64,000 bases of DNA from Rhizobium sp. SSA_523 (GCF_030435705.1 NZ_CP129381.1:558001-622000); one strand, 5' to 3'. Shown: positions 1-10,040, counted from the first letter of the stretch. Notes: generated by a model not told the origin, from the sequence alone. A program made the numbers and translations.

Positions 1-502
1 CCTTGGTCAGGTTGGCAACGGCACCCTTCGTCGCCGTATAGGGCGCGATCGAAGGTCGCGCCAGGGCCGACTGAACACTGGCAATGTTGATGATCCTGCC
101 CCGGCCTCGGCCGATCATATGGCGCGCGACCGCCTGGCCCACATGAAAGACGCTGGCAATATTGGTCTGGAGAAGGCGCTCGAAGGCATCGGCCGGGAAA
201 TCCTCCAGCGGCGCCCGGTGCTGCATGCCGGCATTGTTGACCAGGATGTCGATGGACAGGCCCTTGGCTTCATGGTCGTCTATGGCTAGGCGGACTGCTT
301 GATGATCCGTCGCGTCGAAAGAGAGCGTATCAGAGCCGTCGATCGTCGCTGCGGCCGCTTCCAGCCGGTCGCGGTTGCGGCCGTTCAGCACGACCTTGGC
401 ACCGGCATTCGCCAGGCCCTGGGCCAGCGCAAAGCCGATCCCCTGCGAGGAGCCGGTGATCAGCGCCCGCTTGCCCTCCAGATTGAACAGGTTGATGGTC
501 AA
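1..502 (-). CDS. SDR family oxidoreductase, gluconate 5-dehydrogenase-like (C-terminus outside window)
   Basis: NAD(P)-dependent oxidation or reduction of a sugar or sugar acid in the cytoplasm is expected. The protein opens with a strand followed by the Rossmann glycine motif TGSSQGIG, then NNAG, and reaches the catalytic YTATK motif within the last 50 bases before the window edge, so roughly the last third is missing. I chose the TTG at 502 because GGAGAGG lies about 8 bases upstream and the protein then begins like gluconate 5-dehydrogenases; an in-frame ATG at 520 is possible. It runs in the same direction as the epimerase and dehydratase genes and probably belongs to that sugar-acid locus. 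The substrate is not determined. Confidence 0.8.
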   Translation of the reverse strand, partial: MTINLFNLEGKRALITGSSQGIGFALAQGLANAGAKVVLNGRNRDRLEAAAATIDGSDTLSFDATDHQAVRLAIDDHEAKGLSIDILVNNAGMQHRAPLEDFPADAFERLLQTNIASVFHVGQAVARHMIGRGRGRIINIASVQSALARPSIAPYTATKGAVANLTK

Positions 503-680
503 ACTCTCGTCCTCTCCCATGCCGAAAGATGCGCCGTCCGCCTCGGCGTTCGCCGCCACTGGATGATGGATCGCTGATCAATGTCAAGCGGCGAGTGCGG
601 ACCCGTTACAGAGGCGCGGAACGGTCATAAAGCTCCGGTCCTTCCATCTGCCCGCTCTGCCCTGCCACCGATCAAGATGG

Positions 681-1592
681 CTACTCTGTTGGCCGCGAAC
701 CTAGCCCTCTGACCTCGACTGCGAAGCGCGCTTCGATCCAGCGTCCGGGCGAAATCTCGGCGAGCCCCTCTTCCTCTTCCGTCAGGGAGGCTCGGTCGAG
801 TGCGCCGGCCCGGTGGGAGACCGGCTCAAGGCAGAGATAGTCCGGCATTCGGTGGACAGCGAGATGCGGAAGCCCGAGCGCGTAGGTCATCTCCACCATA
901 AAGCCGCGATCCCGGACGATCTGTGCTCGCGACCATGCCGCAAGATGGATCGTATAGCCTGCCACATCCGGCAGAAGATCCTTGCGGCGCAGTTCGGGTG
1001 CAGCGCCGTTCGGCAGGTTCTGGCCGTCGAGGGGATAGGTCAGCTTCGCATCGGTGGAGGCCCTGTCGAACAGCGCTGCATCGAAATAGGGATGCCAGCC
1101 GAGACCGCCCGGCATGACGTCGCGGCCGGTATTGATCAGCCGCAGAGCGACTGTCAGCCTGTCGCCATCGATTGCGAAATCCTGCTCCGCCCGGAAATCG
1201 AAGGGCCAATCCTCGTCGGCCGCATAGTCGAGGACCAGACCGATCGCGTTCCGATCCCGGTGGCTGACGGTCCAGACGCGCCGATGGGCTGGTCCGTGCA
1301 TGCCATCCGGCTTGAGCGCCGGATGCGGGGCGAGCCGGTAGCTCTTGCCGGCGTGCCGCAGCACACCGCCTCTCACCCGGTTGTGGAACGGAAACAACGG
1401 ATAGGCGCCCGCCTTCGGCCACTCGAAAGGCGCGAAGGGCTCGCTCGACATCGGCACCAGAATATCGCCCAGGTCACGGTGCCAGAGGCGGCTCATGCGG
1501 CCGCCGGCGGCCGGGCGAAAGGCGGCGCGCAGGGCGCTCTCGCCAATCGTGACGTCGCCTGCCGCGTTTCGGGCGTCAGGCGAAGGCATAGG
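681..1592 (-). CDS. Aldose 1-epimerase family protein (mutarotase)
   Basis: Galactose-mutarotase-like fold; interconverts alpha and beta anomers of an imported sugar. Visible family features include the FPFHNRV segment, the HGPAHR segment carrying the first catalytic-type His, the GWHPYF segment with the second His, and a conserved LEPVSH stretch near the C-terminus. The open frame reaches 1661, but the ATG at 1592 overlaps the 3' end of the upstream dehydratase gene by 17 bases and gives a normal length of 303 residues. It is the last but one gene of a minus-strand cluster of sugar-acid enzymes and an ABC importer, so it likely serves the same substrate. Confidence in the family is good, in the substrate low. 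Confidence 0.8.
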   Translation of the reverse strand, partial: PMPSPDARNAAGDVTIGESALRAAFRPAAGGRMSRLWHRDLGDILVPMSSEPFAPFEWPKAGAYPLFPFHNRVRGGVLRHAGKSYRLAPHPALKPDGMHGPAHRRVWTVSHRDRNAIGLVLDYAADEDWPFDFRAEQDFAIDGDRLTVALRLINTGRDVMPGGLGWHPYFDAALFDRASTDAKLTYPLDGQNLPNGAAPELRRKDLLPDVAGYTIHLAAWSRAQIVRDRGFMVEMTYALGLPHLAVHRMPDYLCLEPVSHRAGALDRASLTEEEEGLAEISPGRWIEARFAVEVRGLGSRPTE

Positions 1593-2763
1593 AACCGTCG
1601 GGCCGTTTGGGGACGCGCCTTTGCCAATGGATGTATCCATCCTCCTGCATGGCCTTCTCATCCATCTCGACGCCCCAGCCGGGCCTGTCCGGCCTCAGTT
1701 CCAGATAGCCGTCCTTGGGCAGGTAGGGATCGACCACATAGCGCGTCTCGTCCTCCCGGCTCTCGATCTCCGTACCGCCATAGACATAGCACTGGCCTTT
1801 CGGCAGACGATATTCGAGGATGCGAAAGTTCTGCGTGGCCGCGGCGAAGTGAACATTGACCGCGGTCGCCAGGGGTCCCATGGGATTATGCGGCGCGATA
1901 CTGACGAAATGCGCTTCAGCCAGAACGGCAATCTTGCGCATTTCCGTGATCCCGCCCACCACGCAGATATCCGGCTGCACCCAGTCGGCGCCCTTCACCT
2001 GCAGAAGGCGCAGGAATTCATATCGGCTGTAGAGCGATTCGCCCGTGGCCAGCGTGCAGTTCAGGCCCTGTTTCAGCTCGCCCCAGGCCTCGAAATTTTC
2101 CGGCCGCAGCGGCTCTTCGAAGAACAAAAGATCGTAAGGGGCAAGCGCGTTGCCGAGTTGCCGGGCCGCGGCGGGCTCGAAGATTTTCGCATGCGCATCG
2201 AAGGCGATGTCGTAATCTGCGCGCACGGTCTCGCGCAGCGTCCGGAAATAGTCCGCCGATGAGCGGATTACCTCTCCCCAGCGGTTCGCATGGATATCGA
2301 TCCTCCAGGGGCTGAGCTTGAAGGCGTTGAAACCCCAGCCCTCGTTCAGCCGGTCGAACTCATCGCGCGCAGCCGGCGCATCGGGGGCGGTGTAGACGCC
2401 GGCATAGACGCGGATGCGATCGCGCACAGCGCCGCCAAGGAGCTTGTAGACCGGAACGTTCAAGGCCTTGGCGGCGAGGTCCCAGAGGCAATGGTCGATT
2501 GCCGAGATTGCCGACAATCCAAGTGCGCCGGGCGGGAAGCGGCATTGCTGGACCAGCAGGTTGACGAGATATTCGACCCGGGTCGGATCCTGCCCGGCGA
2601 CGAAGCCGTAAAGATAGTCCAGAAGCGGCGGCAGGGCGAGGTCGGGGCCGTGATTGTAACATTCGCCCCAGCCTGTCAGCCCATCATCGGTATCCAGTGC
2701 GACGATGACCCTCGGGCGATCCTTGTCCCGCGTCACATGGACCCGCATTCGATCAATTTTCAT
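1576..2763 (-). CDS. Enolase-superfamily sugar-acid dehydratase (mandelate racemase/muconate lactonizing family)
   Basis: Predicted Mg-dependent dehydration of an aldonic or uronic acid to its 2-keto-3-deoxy form. The 395-residue protein has the N-terminal capping domain and a TIM barrel. Expected ligands and acids are visible: D189 and H191 in FDAHAK, the FFEEP motif near 214-218, E242 in TGES, and H292 in APHNP. The D-x-H arrangement at the first ligand is typical of galactonate- and mannonate-dehydratase-like members. It lies 9 bases downstream of a second, different enolase-superfamily gene. Two such dehydratases side by side suggest two substrates or two epimers. Exact substrate cannot be read from sequence. 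Confidence 0.85.
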   Translation of the reverse strand: MKIDRMRVHVTRDKDRPRVIVALDTDDGLTGWGECYNHGPDLALPPLLDYLYGFVAGQDPTRVEYLVNLLVQQCRFPPGALGLSAISAIDHCLWDLAAKALNVPVYKLLGGAVRDRIRVYAGVYTAPDAPAARDEFDRLNEGWGFNAFKLSPWRIDIHANRWGEVIRSSADYFRTLRETVRADYDIAFDAHAKIFEPAAARQLGNALAPYDLLFFEEPLRPENFEAWGELKQGLNCTLATGESLYSRYEFLRLLQVKGADWVQPDICVVGGITEMRKIAVLAEAHFVSIAPHNPMGPLATAVNVHFAAATQNFRILEYRLPKGQCYVYGGTEIESREDETRYVVDPYLPKDGYLELRPDRPGWGVEMDEKAMQEDGYIHWQRRVPKRPDGSYAFA

Positions 2764-2772
2764 CAGACGGCC

Positions 2773-3990
2773 TCATGCACGAAAATAATTGCGGCGCTGA
2801 AGGCGGGTCTGAACATACAGATGCTCGCCATAGGTGCCGGGATTGTAGGACTTGGAACTCTCCGGCACGGGAATGGACACATTGCCTTCGCTCGGGAAGC
2901 GCGCCACGAAGTCCTCGTCGATGTCGCAGCCGAGACCGGGGGCGTCGGGAACTGCGAGAAAGCCGTCCGTCTGAACCGGATGCGGCACGATCGTGTGCTG
3001 GCGCCCCTCCCAGTCATCGTCGATGCGCTCGAGGATCAGCGCATTGGGGATGGACGCCAGAACATGCAGGGCTGCATATTCGGCAACCGGACCCAGCGAG
3101 CCGGAATGCGGCGCCATCTGGATGTGATGGGCTTCCGCCATGGCGGCGATCTTCTTCATCTGCGTAATGCCGCCGGCTCGCCCCGTATCCGGCTGGATGA
3201 TGTCCACCAGTTCCTGCTCGATCAGCTGGCGCTCACCGAATATGGTGGCGCTGCGCTCGCCTGCCGCAAGCGGGATATGGGCGGCATCGCGGATGCGGCG
3301 ATAGCCTTCGACATTGTCCGGCGCGATGGGATCTTCTACCCAGAGCAATTCGTACGGCTCCAATGCGCGCACGAGACGGCAGGCATCTGCCGGCGTCATC
3401 CAAGGCGGGCCGTGCAGATCGATCGCGATATCGATCTCGTCGCCGAGCGCCTCGCGCAGGCGCGCCACCTTGCGAACCGGATCGGCAACGCCGCCGCACT
3501 TGATCGCCTTGATGCCGCGGGATTTGACCGCCAGCGCCCGCTCGGGCGTATTGGCATGCGAGTAGATCGGAATGCGGTCGCGCATCTTGCCGCCGAGCAG
3601 CATCCAGACTGGCACGCCAAGCGCCTTCCCCTTGATATCCCAGAGCGCCATGTCGATGCCGGTCATCGCCCCGGCTCCCACAGTGCCGAGCATGCCATGG
3701 CCCATCATGGCGATCGCCATCTTCTGCCAGAGCTTTTCGATATGTGCGGGATCCTCGCCGATCAGCAGCGGCGCGAGATCCTTGATCGCCGTCTCGATCA
3801 CGCGCGGCCAGCCGGAGCATTCGCCGATGCCGGTTATGCCCTCGTCGGTCTCGATCTTCAGGAACAGCCAGTTGCGCGTGCCTTCGAGCTTGTGCTGCGT
3901 AACGTGCTCGGCATGCCCGTCGGAGGCCCATTTGGATGGGTCCGGCTGGCCGGCATGCATCAGAAAGGTACGGATTGCCGTGATCTTCAT
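2773..3990 (-). CDS. Enolase-superfamily dehydratase, galactonate dehydratase-like
   Basis: Second Mg-dependent sugar-acid dehydratase, 405 residues. Motifs seen: K161 and K164 in IKAIK, D191 and H193 in IDLHG, WVEDP near 217-221, E245 in AAGER, and H295 in MAPHSG. This is the acid-base set expected for abstraction of the alpha proton of an aldonate. The start ATG overlaps the stop of the upstream ABC ATPase by 4 bases (ATGA), so the gene is translationally coupled to the importer. It resembles DgoD-type enzymes more than its neighbour does, but assigning D-galactonate itself would be over-reading. Confidence 0.85.
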   Translation of the reverse strand: MKITAIRTFLMHAGQPDPSKWASDGHAEHVTQHKLEGTRNWLFLKIETDEGITGIGECSGWPRVIETAIKDLAPLLIGEDPAHIEKLWQKMAIAMMGHGMLGTVGAGAMTGIDMALWDIKGKALGVPVWMLLGGKMRDRIPIYSHANTPERALAVKSRGIKAIKCGGVADPVRKVARLREALGDEIDIAIDLHGPPWMTPADACRLVRALEPYELLWVEDPIAPDNVEGYRRIRDAAHIPLAAGERSATIFGERQLIEQELVDIIQPDTGRAGGITQMKKIAAMAEAHHIQMAPHSGSLGPVAEYAALHVLASIPNALILERIDDDWEGRQHTIVPHPVQTDGFLAVPDAPGLGCDIDEDFVARFPSEGNVSIPVPESSKSYNPGTYGEHLYVQTRLQRRNYFRA

Positions 3991-5711
3991 CGTGCGGAGC
4001 TTCCATTCTTGATAGTGGGGGATTCGACATAGCGGAACCGTCGCGAGCGGTCGCGATCGCGCGGATCAGGCCGCGGGATCGCTGAGAGAAGTGCCTGGGT
4101 ATAGGGGTGATCGGGGGCGTTGCAGACCTTCTCGGCCTCGCCCACTTCAACGATCTTGCCGCGATACATCACGCCCACCCGATCGCACATGTAACGGATG
4201 ACACCGATATCGTGGCTGATGAAGATATAGGCGAGGCCGAGCTGGTCCTGCAGCTTCATCAGCAGATCGAGGACCTGGAAGCGCACGGATACGTCGAGCG
4301 CCGAGGTTGCCTCGTCGGCGACGATAATGCGCGGATTGAGGGTGATGGCGCGCGCAATGCCGATGCGCTGGCGCTGACCGCCGGAAAAGGCATGTGGGTA
4401 ACGCTCGCGCCCACGCGGATCGAGACCAACCTGTTCCATCAGGTGGCTGACGCGCTCGTCGAGCTCCTTGCCGCGTGCAATGCCGTTGACGAGCAGCGGC
4501 TCGCCAATGACCTGGGCCACCGTCATGCGGGGATTGAGCGAGCCGAACGGATCCTGGAACACCATTCGCAATTCCCGACGCGCCGCCTTGAGCGCTGCCC
4601 CCTCGATCTTGGCCAGATCGACGACCGTCCCGTCCGCCTTGCGGTAGAGAATTTCGCCGGCGGTCGGATCGTAGAGGCGCATGATCGCACGGCCCATCGT
4701 CGTCTTGCCCGATCCGCTTTCCCCGACAATGCCGAGGGTTTCGCCCGGCAGAAGCGAGATCGACACATTATCCAGCGCCTTGACGGTCCCGAAATCCTGC
4801 GTGAGGTTCCTGACTTCGAGGATCGGCGCCGCGCTGCGATCGAGCGGCGGGCGCGCCAGCCTGATCTCGGCCTTCTGCTCCAGTTTCAGCACGGAGCCGA
4901 TGAGCATCTTGGTGTAGTCATCCTGCGGCGAGTGGAAGATCTGCTCCACCGGCCCGTATTCTTTCGCCACTCCGTGATGCATCACCAGCACATCATCGGC
5001 GATCTGTGCCACCACGCCCATGTCGTGGGTGATGAAGAGCACGGCCATGCCGGTCTGCTTTTGCAGCCTGGCGATCAGGTCCAGGATTTCCGCCTGGGTC
5101 GTGACGTCCAGAGCAGTCGTCGGCTCGTCCGCGATCAGCAGCTTCGGCTTGCAGGCAAGGGCCATGGCGATCATGGCGCGCTGGCGCATGCCGCCCGAAT
5201 ACTGGAAAGCGTAGCGGTCGATCGCCTGGTCGGGATTGGGGATTTCGACCTGTCTCAGAAGCGAGATAGCCTCCGCCCTAGCCTGTGCCTTGGTCATGCG
5301 CATGTGCAGCCGCAGGGCCTCGGTGATCTGGTCCCCCACGGTGTGGACGGGCGACAGCGATGACATGGGCTCCTGGAAGATCATGGCGATGTCGCGCCCG
5401 CGGATATCGCGGATCTGCTTGCCGCGCGGGTTCAGTGCGGCGAGATCGACCGGTGTGCCATTCTCGGTGTTCAGCAGGATGGAGCCGGACGCGATCTGGC
5501 CGGGCGCGTCGATGATCTGCAGGATCGAGCGCGCGGTCACCGACTTGCCGGACCCGCTTTCGCCGACCACGCACAAGGTCTTGCCCGCTTCGATCGAGAA
5601 GGACAGGTCATCGACGGCGCGGAACACGCCGGTGCGAAGCGGAAACTCCGTCACCAGGTTTCGCACGTCCAGAAGAGGCTTGCGGGGCGGCATGGAGACT
5701 ATAGCAGACAT
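3987..5711 (-). CDS. ABC transporter double ATPase, DppD-DppF fusion type
   Basis: Energises the Opp/Dpp-type importer encoded just upstream. The 574 residues contain two complete nucleotide-binding domains: first Walker A GESGSGKS at 50-57, signature YSGGMRQR and Walker [13 protein letters not shown]; second Walker [10 protein letters not shown], signature FSGGQRQR and Walker [13 protein letters not shown]. Each half ends with the C-terminal zone typical of oligopeptide-type ATPases (HPYTQ). Fused DppD-DppF proteins are common in rhizobia. It is 9 bases from the upstream permease and overlaps the next dehydratase gene, which ties the transporter to sugar-acid catabolism, so the cargo is probably an oligosaccharide or glycoside and not a peptide. 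Confidence 0.92.
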   Translation of the reverse strand: MSAIVSMPPRKPLLDVRNLVTEFPLRTGVFRAVDDLSFSIEAGKTLCVVGESGSGKSVTARSILQIIDAPGQIASGSILLNTENGTPVDLAALNPRGKQIRDIRGRDIAMIFQEPMSSLSPVHTVGDQITEALRLHMRMTKAQARAEAISLLRQVEIPNPDQAIDRYAFQYSGGMRQRAMIAMALACKPKLLIADEPTTALDVTTQAEILDLIARLQKQTGMAVLFITHDMGVVAQIADDVLVMHHGVAKEYGPVEQIFHSPQDDYTKMLIGSVLKLEQKAEIRLARPPLDRSAAPILEVRNLTQDFGTVKALDNVSISLLPGETLGIVGESGSGKTTMGRAIMRLYDPTAGEILYRKADGTVVDLAKIEGAALKAARRELRMVFQDPFGSLNPRMTVAQVIGEPLLVNGIARGKELDERVSHLMEQVGLDPRGRERYPHAFSGGQRQRIGIARAITLNPRIIVADEATSALDVSVRFQVLDLLMKLQDQLGLAYIFISHDIGVIRYMCDRVGVMYRGKIVEVGEAEKVCNAPDHPYTQALLSAIPRPDPRDRDRSRRFRYVESPTIKNGSSAR

Positions 5712-5720
5712 GATCCGCCC

Positions 5721-6842
5721 TCACTTGTTATAGGGATCAGCTGCGTCGCGCAGACCGTCGCCGAGCAGGTTGAGCGCCATGACGGCAACGACGACGGCAA
5801 GGCCGGGCATGAAGAGCCAGGGTGCCGTGGCGATCGAGCGAATATTCTGGGCCTCGCGCAGGAGGACGCCCCAGGAGATGGTCGGCGGCTGCAGGCCAAG
5901 GCCCAGGAAGGAGAGCGAGGTTTCCGCCAGGATCATGGCCGGTACGGCAAGCGTCACCGAGGCGATGATGTGACTGGAGAAGCTCGGCAGCATGTGGCGG
6001 AAGATGATGCGTCCTTCGGACACGCCGTCGAGCCTGGCCGCCGCGACGAATTCCTCGGTCCGGAGCGACAGGAAGCGGCCGCGCACGACACGCGCAAGCT
6101 GCGCCCAGCCGGTGAGCGACAGGATGATGGTGATCATCATATATTGCAGCGTTGCCGGCCAGCCCTGCGGCAGGGCTGCGGCCATGGCCAGCCAGATCGG
6201 AATTGTCGGCAGCGAGAGGACGAAATCGATGACCCGCTGCATGACGAAGTCGATCCTGCCGCCATAATAGCCTGAAATTCCGCCGAGGATGACGCCGAGC
6301 ATCAGCGAGATGAAGACGCCGACCAGGCCGATGGACAGGGAGACCTGGGCGCCCTGGACGACACGACTGAAGACGTCGCGCCCCAGCCTGTCGGCGCCGA
6401 ACAGAAAGATCGGCTGGCGAGGCTCGGCAGACGCCATCAAATGGATGTTCGCATTGAAAAGTCCCAGGATCGAATACTCATAGCCCTGTCCGAACAGCCG
6501 GATGCCGATCTTGCGCGTCTCGTCCTCCTCGTAGATCGCGGCGAGCGTTTCAGGATCGCGCGTCAGTTTCAGCGGATGGAAATAGGGGCTGATGGAGAAG
6601 CCGTTGCTGGTATCGATGAAGTGGATCGGCTGCGGCGGGTGGAAAGTCGCCCGGGCATTCTGCTGGTTCGGGTCATTGATCGCGAAAAAGCCGGGCACGA
6701 GTGCCACGAGATACATGGCAATGGTGACCCAGAGGGATATCATCGCCAGGCGGTGGCGCTTGAAGGCCCACCAGATGAGCTGCCATTGCGATGCGACGGC
6801 GGCTCGGTCGGGCTGGATGGTGGTGATGGCGATATCGGCCAT
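5721..6842 (-). CDS. ABC transporter permease, OppC/DppC type
   Basis: Inner-membrane permease of the region 1 importer. The 373 residues show one N-terminal membrane segment (about 28-55), a long periplasmic insertion of about 120 residues, then five more membrane segments. The EAA loop appears as AARLDGVSEGRIIFRHMLP, and ETSLSFLGLG near the C-terminus is a DppC-type signature. The protein is longer than the usual 280-310 residues because of the large periplasmic loop, a feature of OppC-like permeases that partner with large binding proteins. It sits between the ATPase and the OppB-type permease, 13 bases from the latter. Confidence 0.9.
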   Translation of the reverse strand: MADIAITTIQPDRAAVASQWQLIWWAFKRHRLAMISLWVTIAMYLVALVPGFFAINDPNQQNARATFHPPQPIHFIDTSNGFSISPYFHPLKLTRDPETLAAIYEEDETRKIGIRLFGQGYEYSILGLFNANIHLMASAEPRQPIFLFGADRLGRDVFSRVVQGAQVSLSIGLVGVFISLMLGVILGGISGYYGGRIDFVMQRVIDFVLSLPTIPIWLAMAAALPQGWPATLQYMMITIILSLTGWAQLARVVRGRFLSLRTEEFVAAARLDGVSEGRIIFRHMLPSFSSHIIASVTLAVPAMILAETSLSFLGLGLQPPTISWGVLLREAQNIRSIATAPWLFMPGLAVVVAVMALNLLGDGLRDAADPYNK

Positions 6843-6855
6843 GGCAGCGTGTCCT

Positions 6856-7842
6856 CTATTCGAGCCGGATGCGCGGATCGACCAGCGCCAACAGGATGTC
6901 GCTGATCAGGGAGCCGATCAGCGTCAGCGCGCAGATCAGCAGGACAAAGGCGCCGGCGAGATACATGTCCTGCGCCATCAGCGCCTGCAGGAGGAGCGGA
7001 GCGGCGGTTGGCAGGTTGAGGACGATGGCGACGACGACCGATCCCGAAATCAGGTTTGGAAGCAGCCAGGCGATCGTCGAGATGAACGGATTGAGCGCAA
7101 TGCGCATCGGATATTTGGTCAGGAGGCGGAATTCCGAAAGCCCCTTCGCCCTGGCGGTCGTCACATAGGGCTTGGGCAGTTCATCCAGCATATTGGCGCG
7201 CATGACGCGGATCAGGCTGGCGGTCGAGGAGACCGCGAGGATGATGACCGGCAGCCACAGATGCGCCAGCAGATCGGCCATCTTTGCCAGGCTCCAGGGC
7301 GCGGTCTCGTATTGCGGCGAAAACAGCCCGCCGACATCCTGTCCGAACTCCACCGCGGCGATATACATCAGCACCAGGGCGAGCAGGAAAGAGGGAATCG
7401 ACAGCCCGAGGAAGCTGAAGGCGGTGAACATGTAGTCGCCGATCGAGTATTTGCGCACGGCGGAATAGACGCCGATCGGCAGGGCGATGGCCCAGGTGGC
7501 CAGGAGGCTTGCCACGGCAAGGATCAGCGTCAGCGCCATACGTTCCCAGATCAGGCCTGACACGGGCTGCTGCCATTCGAAGGAAATGCCGAAATCACCC
7601 TCGGTGATGATCCCCCAGATCCATTTGAAATACTGGATGAGGAGGGGGTCGCCGAGACCGAAGCGCTCCCGAAGGCTGGCTGCGGTATTCTGGTCGATGA
7701 TTTCGTTGGAGGCGGCCAGCGTGGCGATATAGGTGGTGACATAGTCTCCTGGCGGCAGCTGGATCAGCACGAAGGCGAGGAAACTGACGGCGAACAGGGA
7801 TGGGATCATCCACAAGAGCCGTTTGACGATGAATTTCAGCAT
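6856..7842 (-). CDS. ABC transporter permease, OppB/DppB type
   Basis: Second inner-membrane permease of the importer. The protein starts MLKFIVKRLLWMIPSLF, the usual OppB opening with a first membrane helix directly after the start, then a periplasmic loop containing RERFGLGDPLL, and further membrane helices with the EAA loop TARAKGLSEFRLLTKYPMR. The frame is open upstream to about 8265 but that extension is the 3' end of the binding-protein gene in another frame; ATG 7842 is the natural start and gives 328 residues. A hairpin lies between this gene and the binding-protein gene. Confidence 0.9.
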   Translation of the reverse strand: MLKFIVKRLLWMIPSLFAVSFLAFVLIQLPPGDYVTTYIATLAASNEIIDQNTAASLRERFGLGDPLLIQYFKWIWGIITEGDFGISFEWQQPVSGLIWERMALTLILAVASLLATWAIALPIGVYSAVRKYSIGDYMFTAFSFLGLSIPSFLLALVLMYIAAVEFGQDVGGLFSPQYETAPWSLAKMADLLAHLWLPVIILAVSSTASLIRVMRANMLDELPKPYVTTARAKGLSEFRLLTKYPMRIALNPFISTIAWLLPNLISGSVVVAIVLNLPTAAPLLLQALMAQDMYLAGAFVLLICALTLIGSLISDILLALVDPRIRLE

Positions 7843-7872
7843 GGCAGATACTCGCAGACATCCGTCCGGGCT

Positions 7873-7905
7873 CCGGCCGCACATCCCTTTAGGATATGTG
7901 GCCGG
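7873..7905 (-). promoter_or_regulatory. Intercistronic hairpin between binding-protein and permease genes
   Basis: CCGGCC-GC-ACAT at 7873-7884 pairs with ATGTGGCCGG at 7896-7905, with a two-base bulge and a loop around CCTTTAGG. It begins about 57 bases after the stop of the binding-protein gene and is not followed by a T-run on the minus strand. Such hairpins commonly protect the 3' end of the upstream mRNA, so that more binding protein than permease is made. The fold is seen in the sequence; the role is inferred. Confidence 0.55.
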
Positions 7906-7961
7906 GCTCAGGCATTGGGTGGGGCGTCGTCCGCTGGCGGTCGGCGCCGGTTTGTCGGCTA

Positions 7962-9911
7962 TCAGCTGGTGAAGGTGAATTGCTGCGGAAGCGCGGGTCC
8001 GGGGTTTGGCCAGGACCAGCTGTCCGGCTCTTTCTCCGGGACATTGCGCAGATTGTTGCGGATGATACCGAAGCCGCCGACCGCAAGGCAGATGCCGACA
8101 GTCTCGAATTCGTCCGCTGCCAGGTCGAAGAGCTGCTTCATGATCGCCCCGCGCTTGTCGATATCGGCCGTCGAGCGTGCTTCGTCGAACAGCTTGAACC
8201 GCTTCTTCTGGCTTTCCGGCGGCTCTTCGCCCTTGGCGCCGTTCGACGTGTACCAGAGCGTCCACGGGATGGCGTAGCGCGAGCCCTGCGGGTGGAAGGC
8301 GAAGTAATCGCGTGGATCGAGCATCGGGTCGAGCCCGCCGGGACCCGGCCAGACGGCGGCATCATGGGCGTTGTCATCTCCGCGCGTATAGTAGAGAGCC
8401 CGCTCGATCGTATTGACCTTCATGTCGATGCCGATCTCCGCCCAGTGTGATTTGACCAGTTCCAAGGTATCGACCAGGTCCGGATACAGTGTGGGAATGA
8501 CATCGATGGCAAAGAAGACCGGCTGCCCGTCCGGGCGCAGGCGCATGCCGTTCTGTCCCTTCTTGTCGAAACCGGCCTTGTCGAGCAGGGCATTGGCCTG
8601 ATCGGGATCGAATTCGGTGAACTGACGGGCGAGCTTCTCGTGATACCAGGGGTGACCCGGCCGCGGTCCCGTCTGATAGGGCTCGCTCTGGCCGAAATAG
8701 ACGATATCGATGATTTCCTGACGATTGACACCGAGCGACAGCGCCTGGCGGAAGGACTTGTCGGCGAACATCTTTCGCATCGCCGGGTCCTTGTGTGTCA
8801 TGTTCAGGTAGATCTGGCATTGCTGGGCGGCCGAGGGAACGAGAGACAGCAGCCGGTAGTCGCCTTTCTGCATGTTCTGCGACAGTGTCGGCTTGTTCGC
8901 CAGCACGCTGATATGGCGCTCCTGAATGTCGATCTTGCCGGAAATCACGTTCAGCATCAGGGATTCAACGTCCTGCGAGATGCCGAAGTTCAGTTCGTCG
9001 ATATAGGGAAGCTGGTTGCCTTCGGTATCCACCTGCCAGAAGTAGGGGTTGCGCTCCATCACCACGCGGGTCGCGCCGCCGGAATAGGGCTCCTTGACCA
9101 CCCACGGATCCAGAACCGGCTTTTCCGGATTGGACCAACGCGAGGGGATTTCGATGTCACCGCATTTGGCGCGGAAAAGCTCGGTCCAGCTGGACACGCC
9201 GGCTGCCTTGACGTCGGCATCGAGGTTGGAATTGTATTTGGGCAGGAACTTGCTGCAATAGTGCTTGGCAAACAGGGTCGGGTGCTGGCCGAGCGGCGTG
9301 GCGAGGTTTTCCAGATACAGCGCGTTCGGTGCGGCAAAGGTGAATTTGACCGTCTGGTCGTCGATCTTCTCGACCAGCACCGGCTTGCCCGCGACGGCCA
9401 GCTGGGCCGGCGTCGAGCTGTAGAGCTCGGTATTCTTGACGCAATCCTCGATCGCGAACACGACGTCATCGGCGGTGAAGGGGTGGCCGTCGGACCATTT
9501 GACGCCGGGGATCAGGTGGAAAGTGAAGATGGTCGCATCGGCACTGACCTCCCAGCGCTCGGCAAGGTTCGGCAGCACTTCGGTGAATTCCATGTTCCAG
9601 CGCACGAGGCTCTGATTGCCCACCATGCGCAGGATGCCGTTGTGATCGGATGAACCGCGCAGGCCGCGCCGCAGGCTGCCGCCATAAGTGCCGACCTTCT
9701 CCAGCGGCGTCACCACCATGGGCTTCGGCGGAAGCCGTTCGGCCAGTGGCGGCAGTTTGCCATCCTTGACCATGGCCGCCAGTTGCGGGGCCTCCTTGCC
9801 CTCCGCCGCCGCAGCGCCGCGGGGAACCAGCGAAAGAGCCGCCGTCGCACTCAGGCCAGCCAGAATGGTGCGGCGGGTCACGCCACGTGATCGGAATTCC
9901 TCGTCGTGCAT
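7962..9911 (-). CDS. ABC transporter substrate-binding protein, family 5, Tat-exported
   Basis: Periplasmic binding protein of the region 1 importer, 649 residues. The N-terminus carries a twin-arginine signal (TRRTILAG followed by a hydrophobic stretch and AAAAEG). The family 5 pattern follows: LRRGL start, LAERWEVSADATIFTFHL, GVKWSDGHPFTADDV, then the SFRQALSLGVNRQEI motif in the second lobe. At about 620 mature residues it is much longer than dipeptide-binding proteins, as in rhizobial family 5 proteins placed with carbohydrate enzymes. The frame stays open to 10862 but ATG 9911 precedes the signal peptide. The gene heads the minus-strand operon and is divergent from the aldolase gene at 10107. 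Confidence 0.9.
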   Translation of the reverse strand: MHDEEFRSRGVTRRTILAGLSATAALSLVPRGAAAAEGKEAPQLAAMVKDGKLPPLAERLPPKPMVVTPLEKVGTYGGSLRRGLRGSSDHNGILRMVGNQSLVRWNMEFTEVLPNLAERWEVSADATIFTFHLIPGVKWSDGHPFTADDVVFAIEDCVKNTELYSSTPAQLAVAGKPVLVEKIDDQTVKFTFAAPNALYLENLATPLGQHPTLFAKHYCSKFLPKYNSNLDADVKAAGVSSWTELFRAKCGDIEIPSRWSNPEKPVLDPWVVKEPYSGGATRVVMERNPYFWQVDTEGNQLPYIDELNFGISQDVESLMLNVISGKIDIQERHISVLANKPTLSQNMQKGDYRLLSLVPSAAQQCQIYLNMTHKDPAMRKMFADKSFRQALSLGVNRQEIIDIVYFGQSEPYQTGPRPGHPWYHEKLARQFTEFDPDQANALLDKAGFDKKGQNGMRLRPDGQPVFFAIDVIPTLYPDLVDTLELVKSHWAEIGIDMKVNTIERALYYTRGDDNAHDAAVWPGPGGLDPMLDPRDYFAFHPQGSRYAIPWTLWYTSNGAKGEEPPESQKKRFKLFDEARSTADIDKRGAIMKQLFDLAADEFETVGICLAVGGFGIIRNNLRNVPEKEPDSWSWPNPGPALPQQFTFTS

Positions 9912-10025
9912 CGCATTCTCCTCCCGCGATCCCTCGATAGGCCGGATCATAGGCGGCTCTCCCAAGCCGATCCGGCACGGCCCCTCCAAGGCCGACGCCA
10001 GGACCATAGACACCTTTTCAGATGA

Positions 10026-10040
10026 TGACAAGTATTGACA
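10026..10040 (+). promoter_or_regulatory. Candidate GntR/FadR-type operator overlapping the -35 box
   Basis: TGACAAGTATTGACA is an imperfect palindrome of the form TG-n-CAA-nnn-TTG-n-CA. It lies between two divergent transcription units, one of which encodes a FadR-type regulator two genes on. Its right half is the TTGACA used as -35 box in the promoter called at 10035-10063, so binding would block RNA polymerase. The palindrome and overlap are seen; the regulator assignment is inferred from position. Confidence 0.45.
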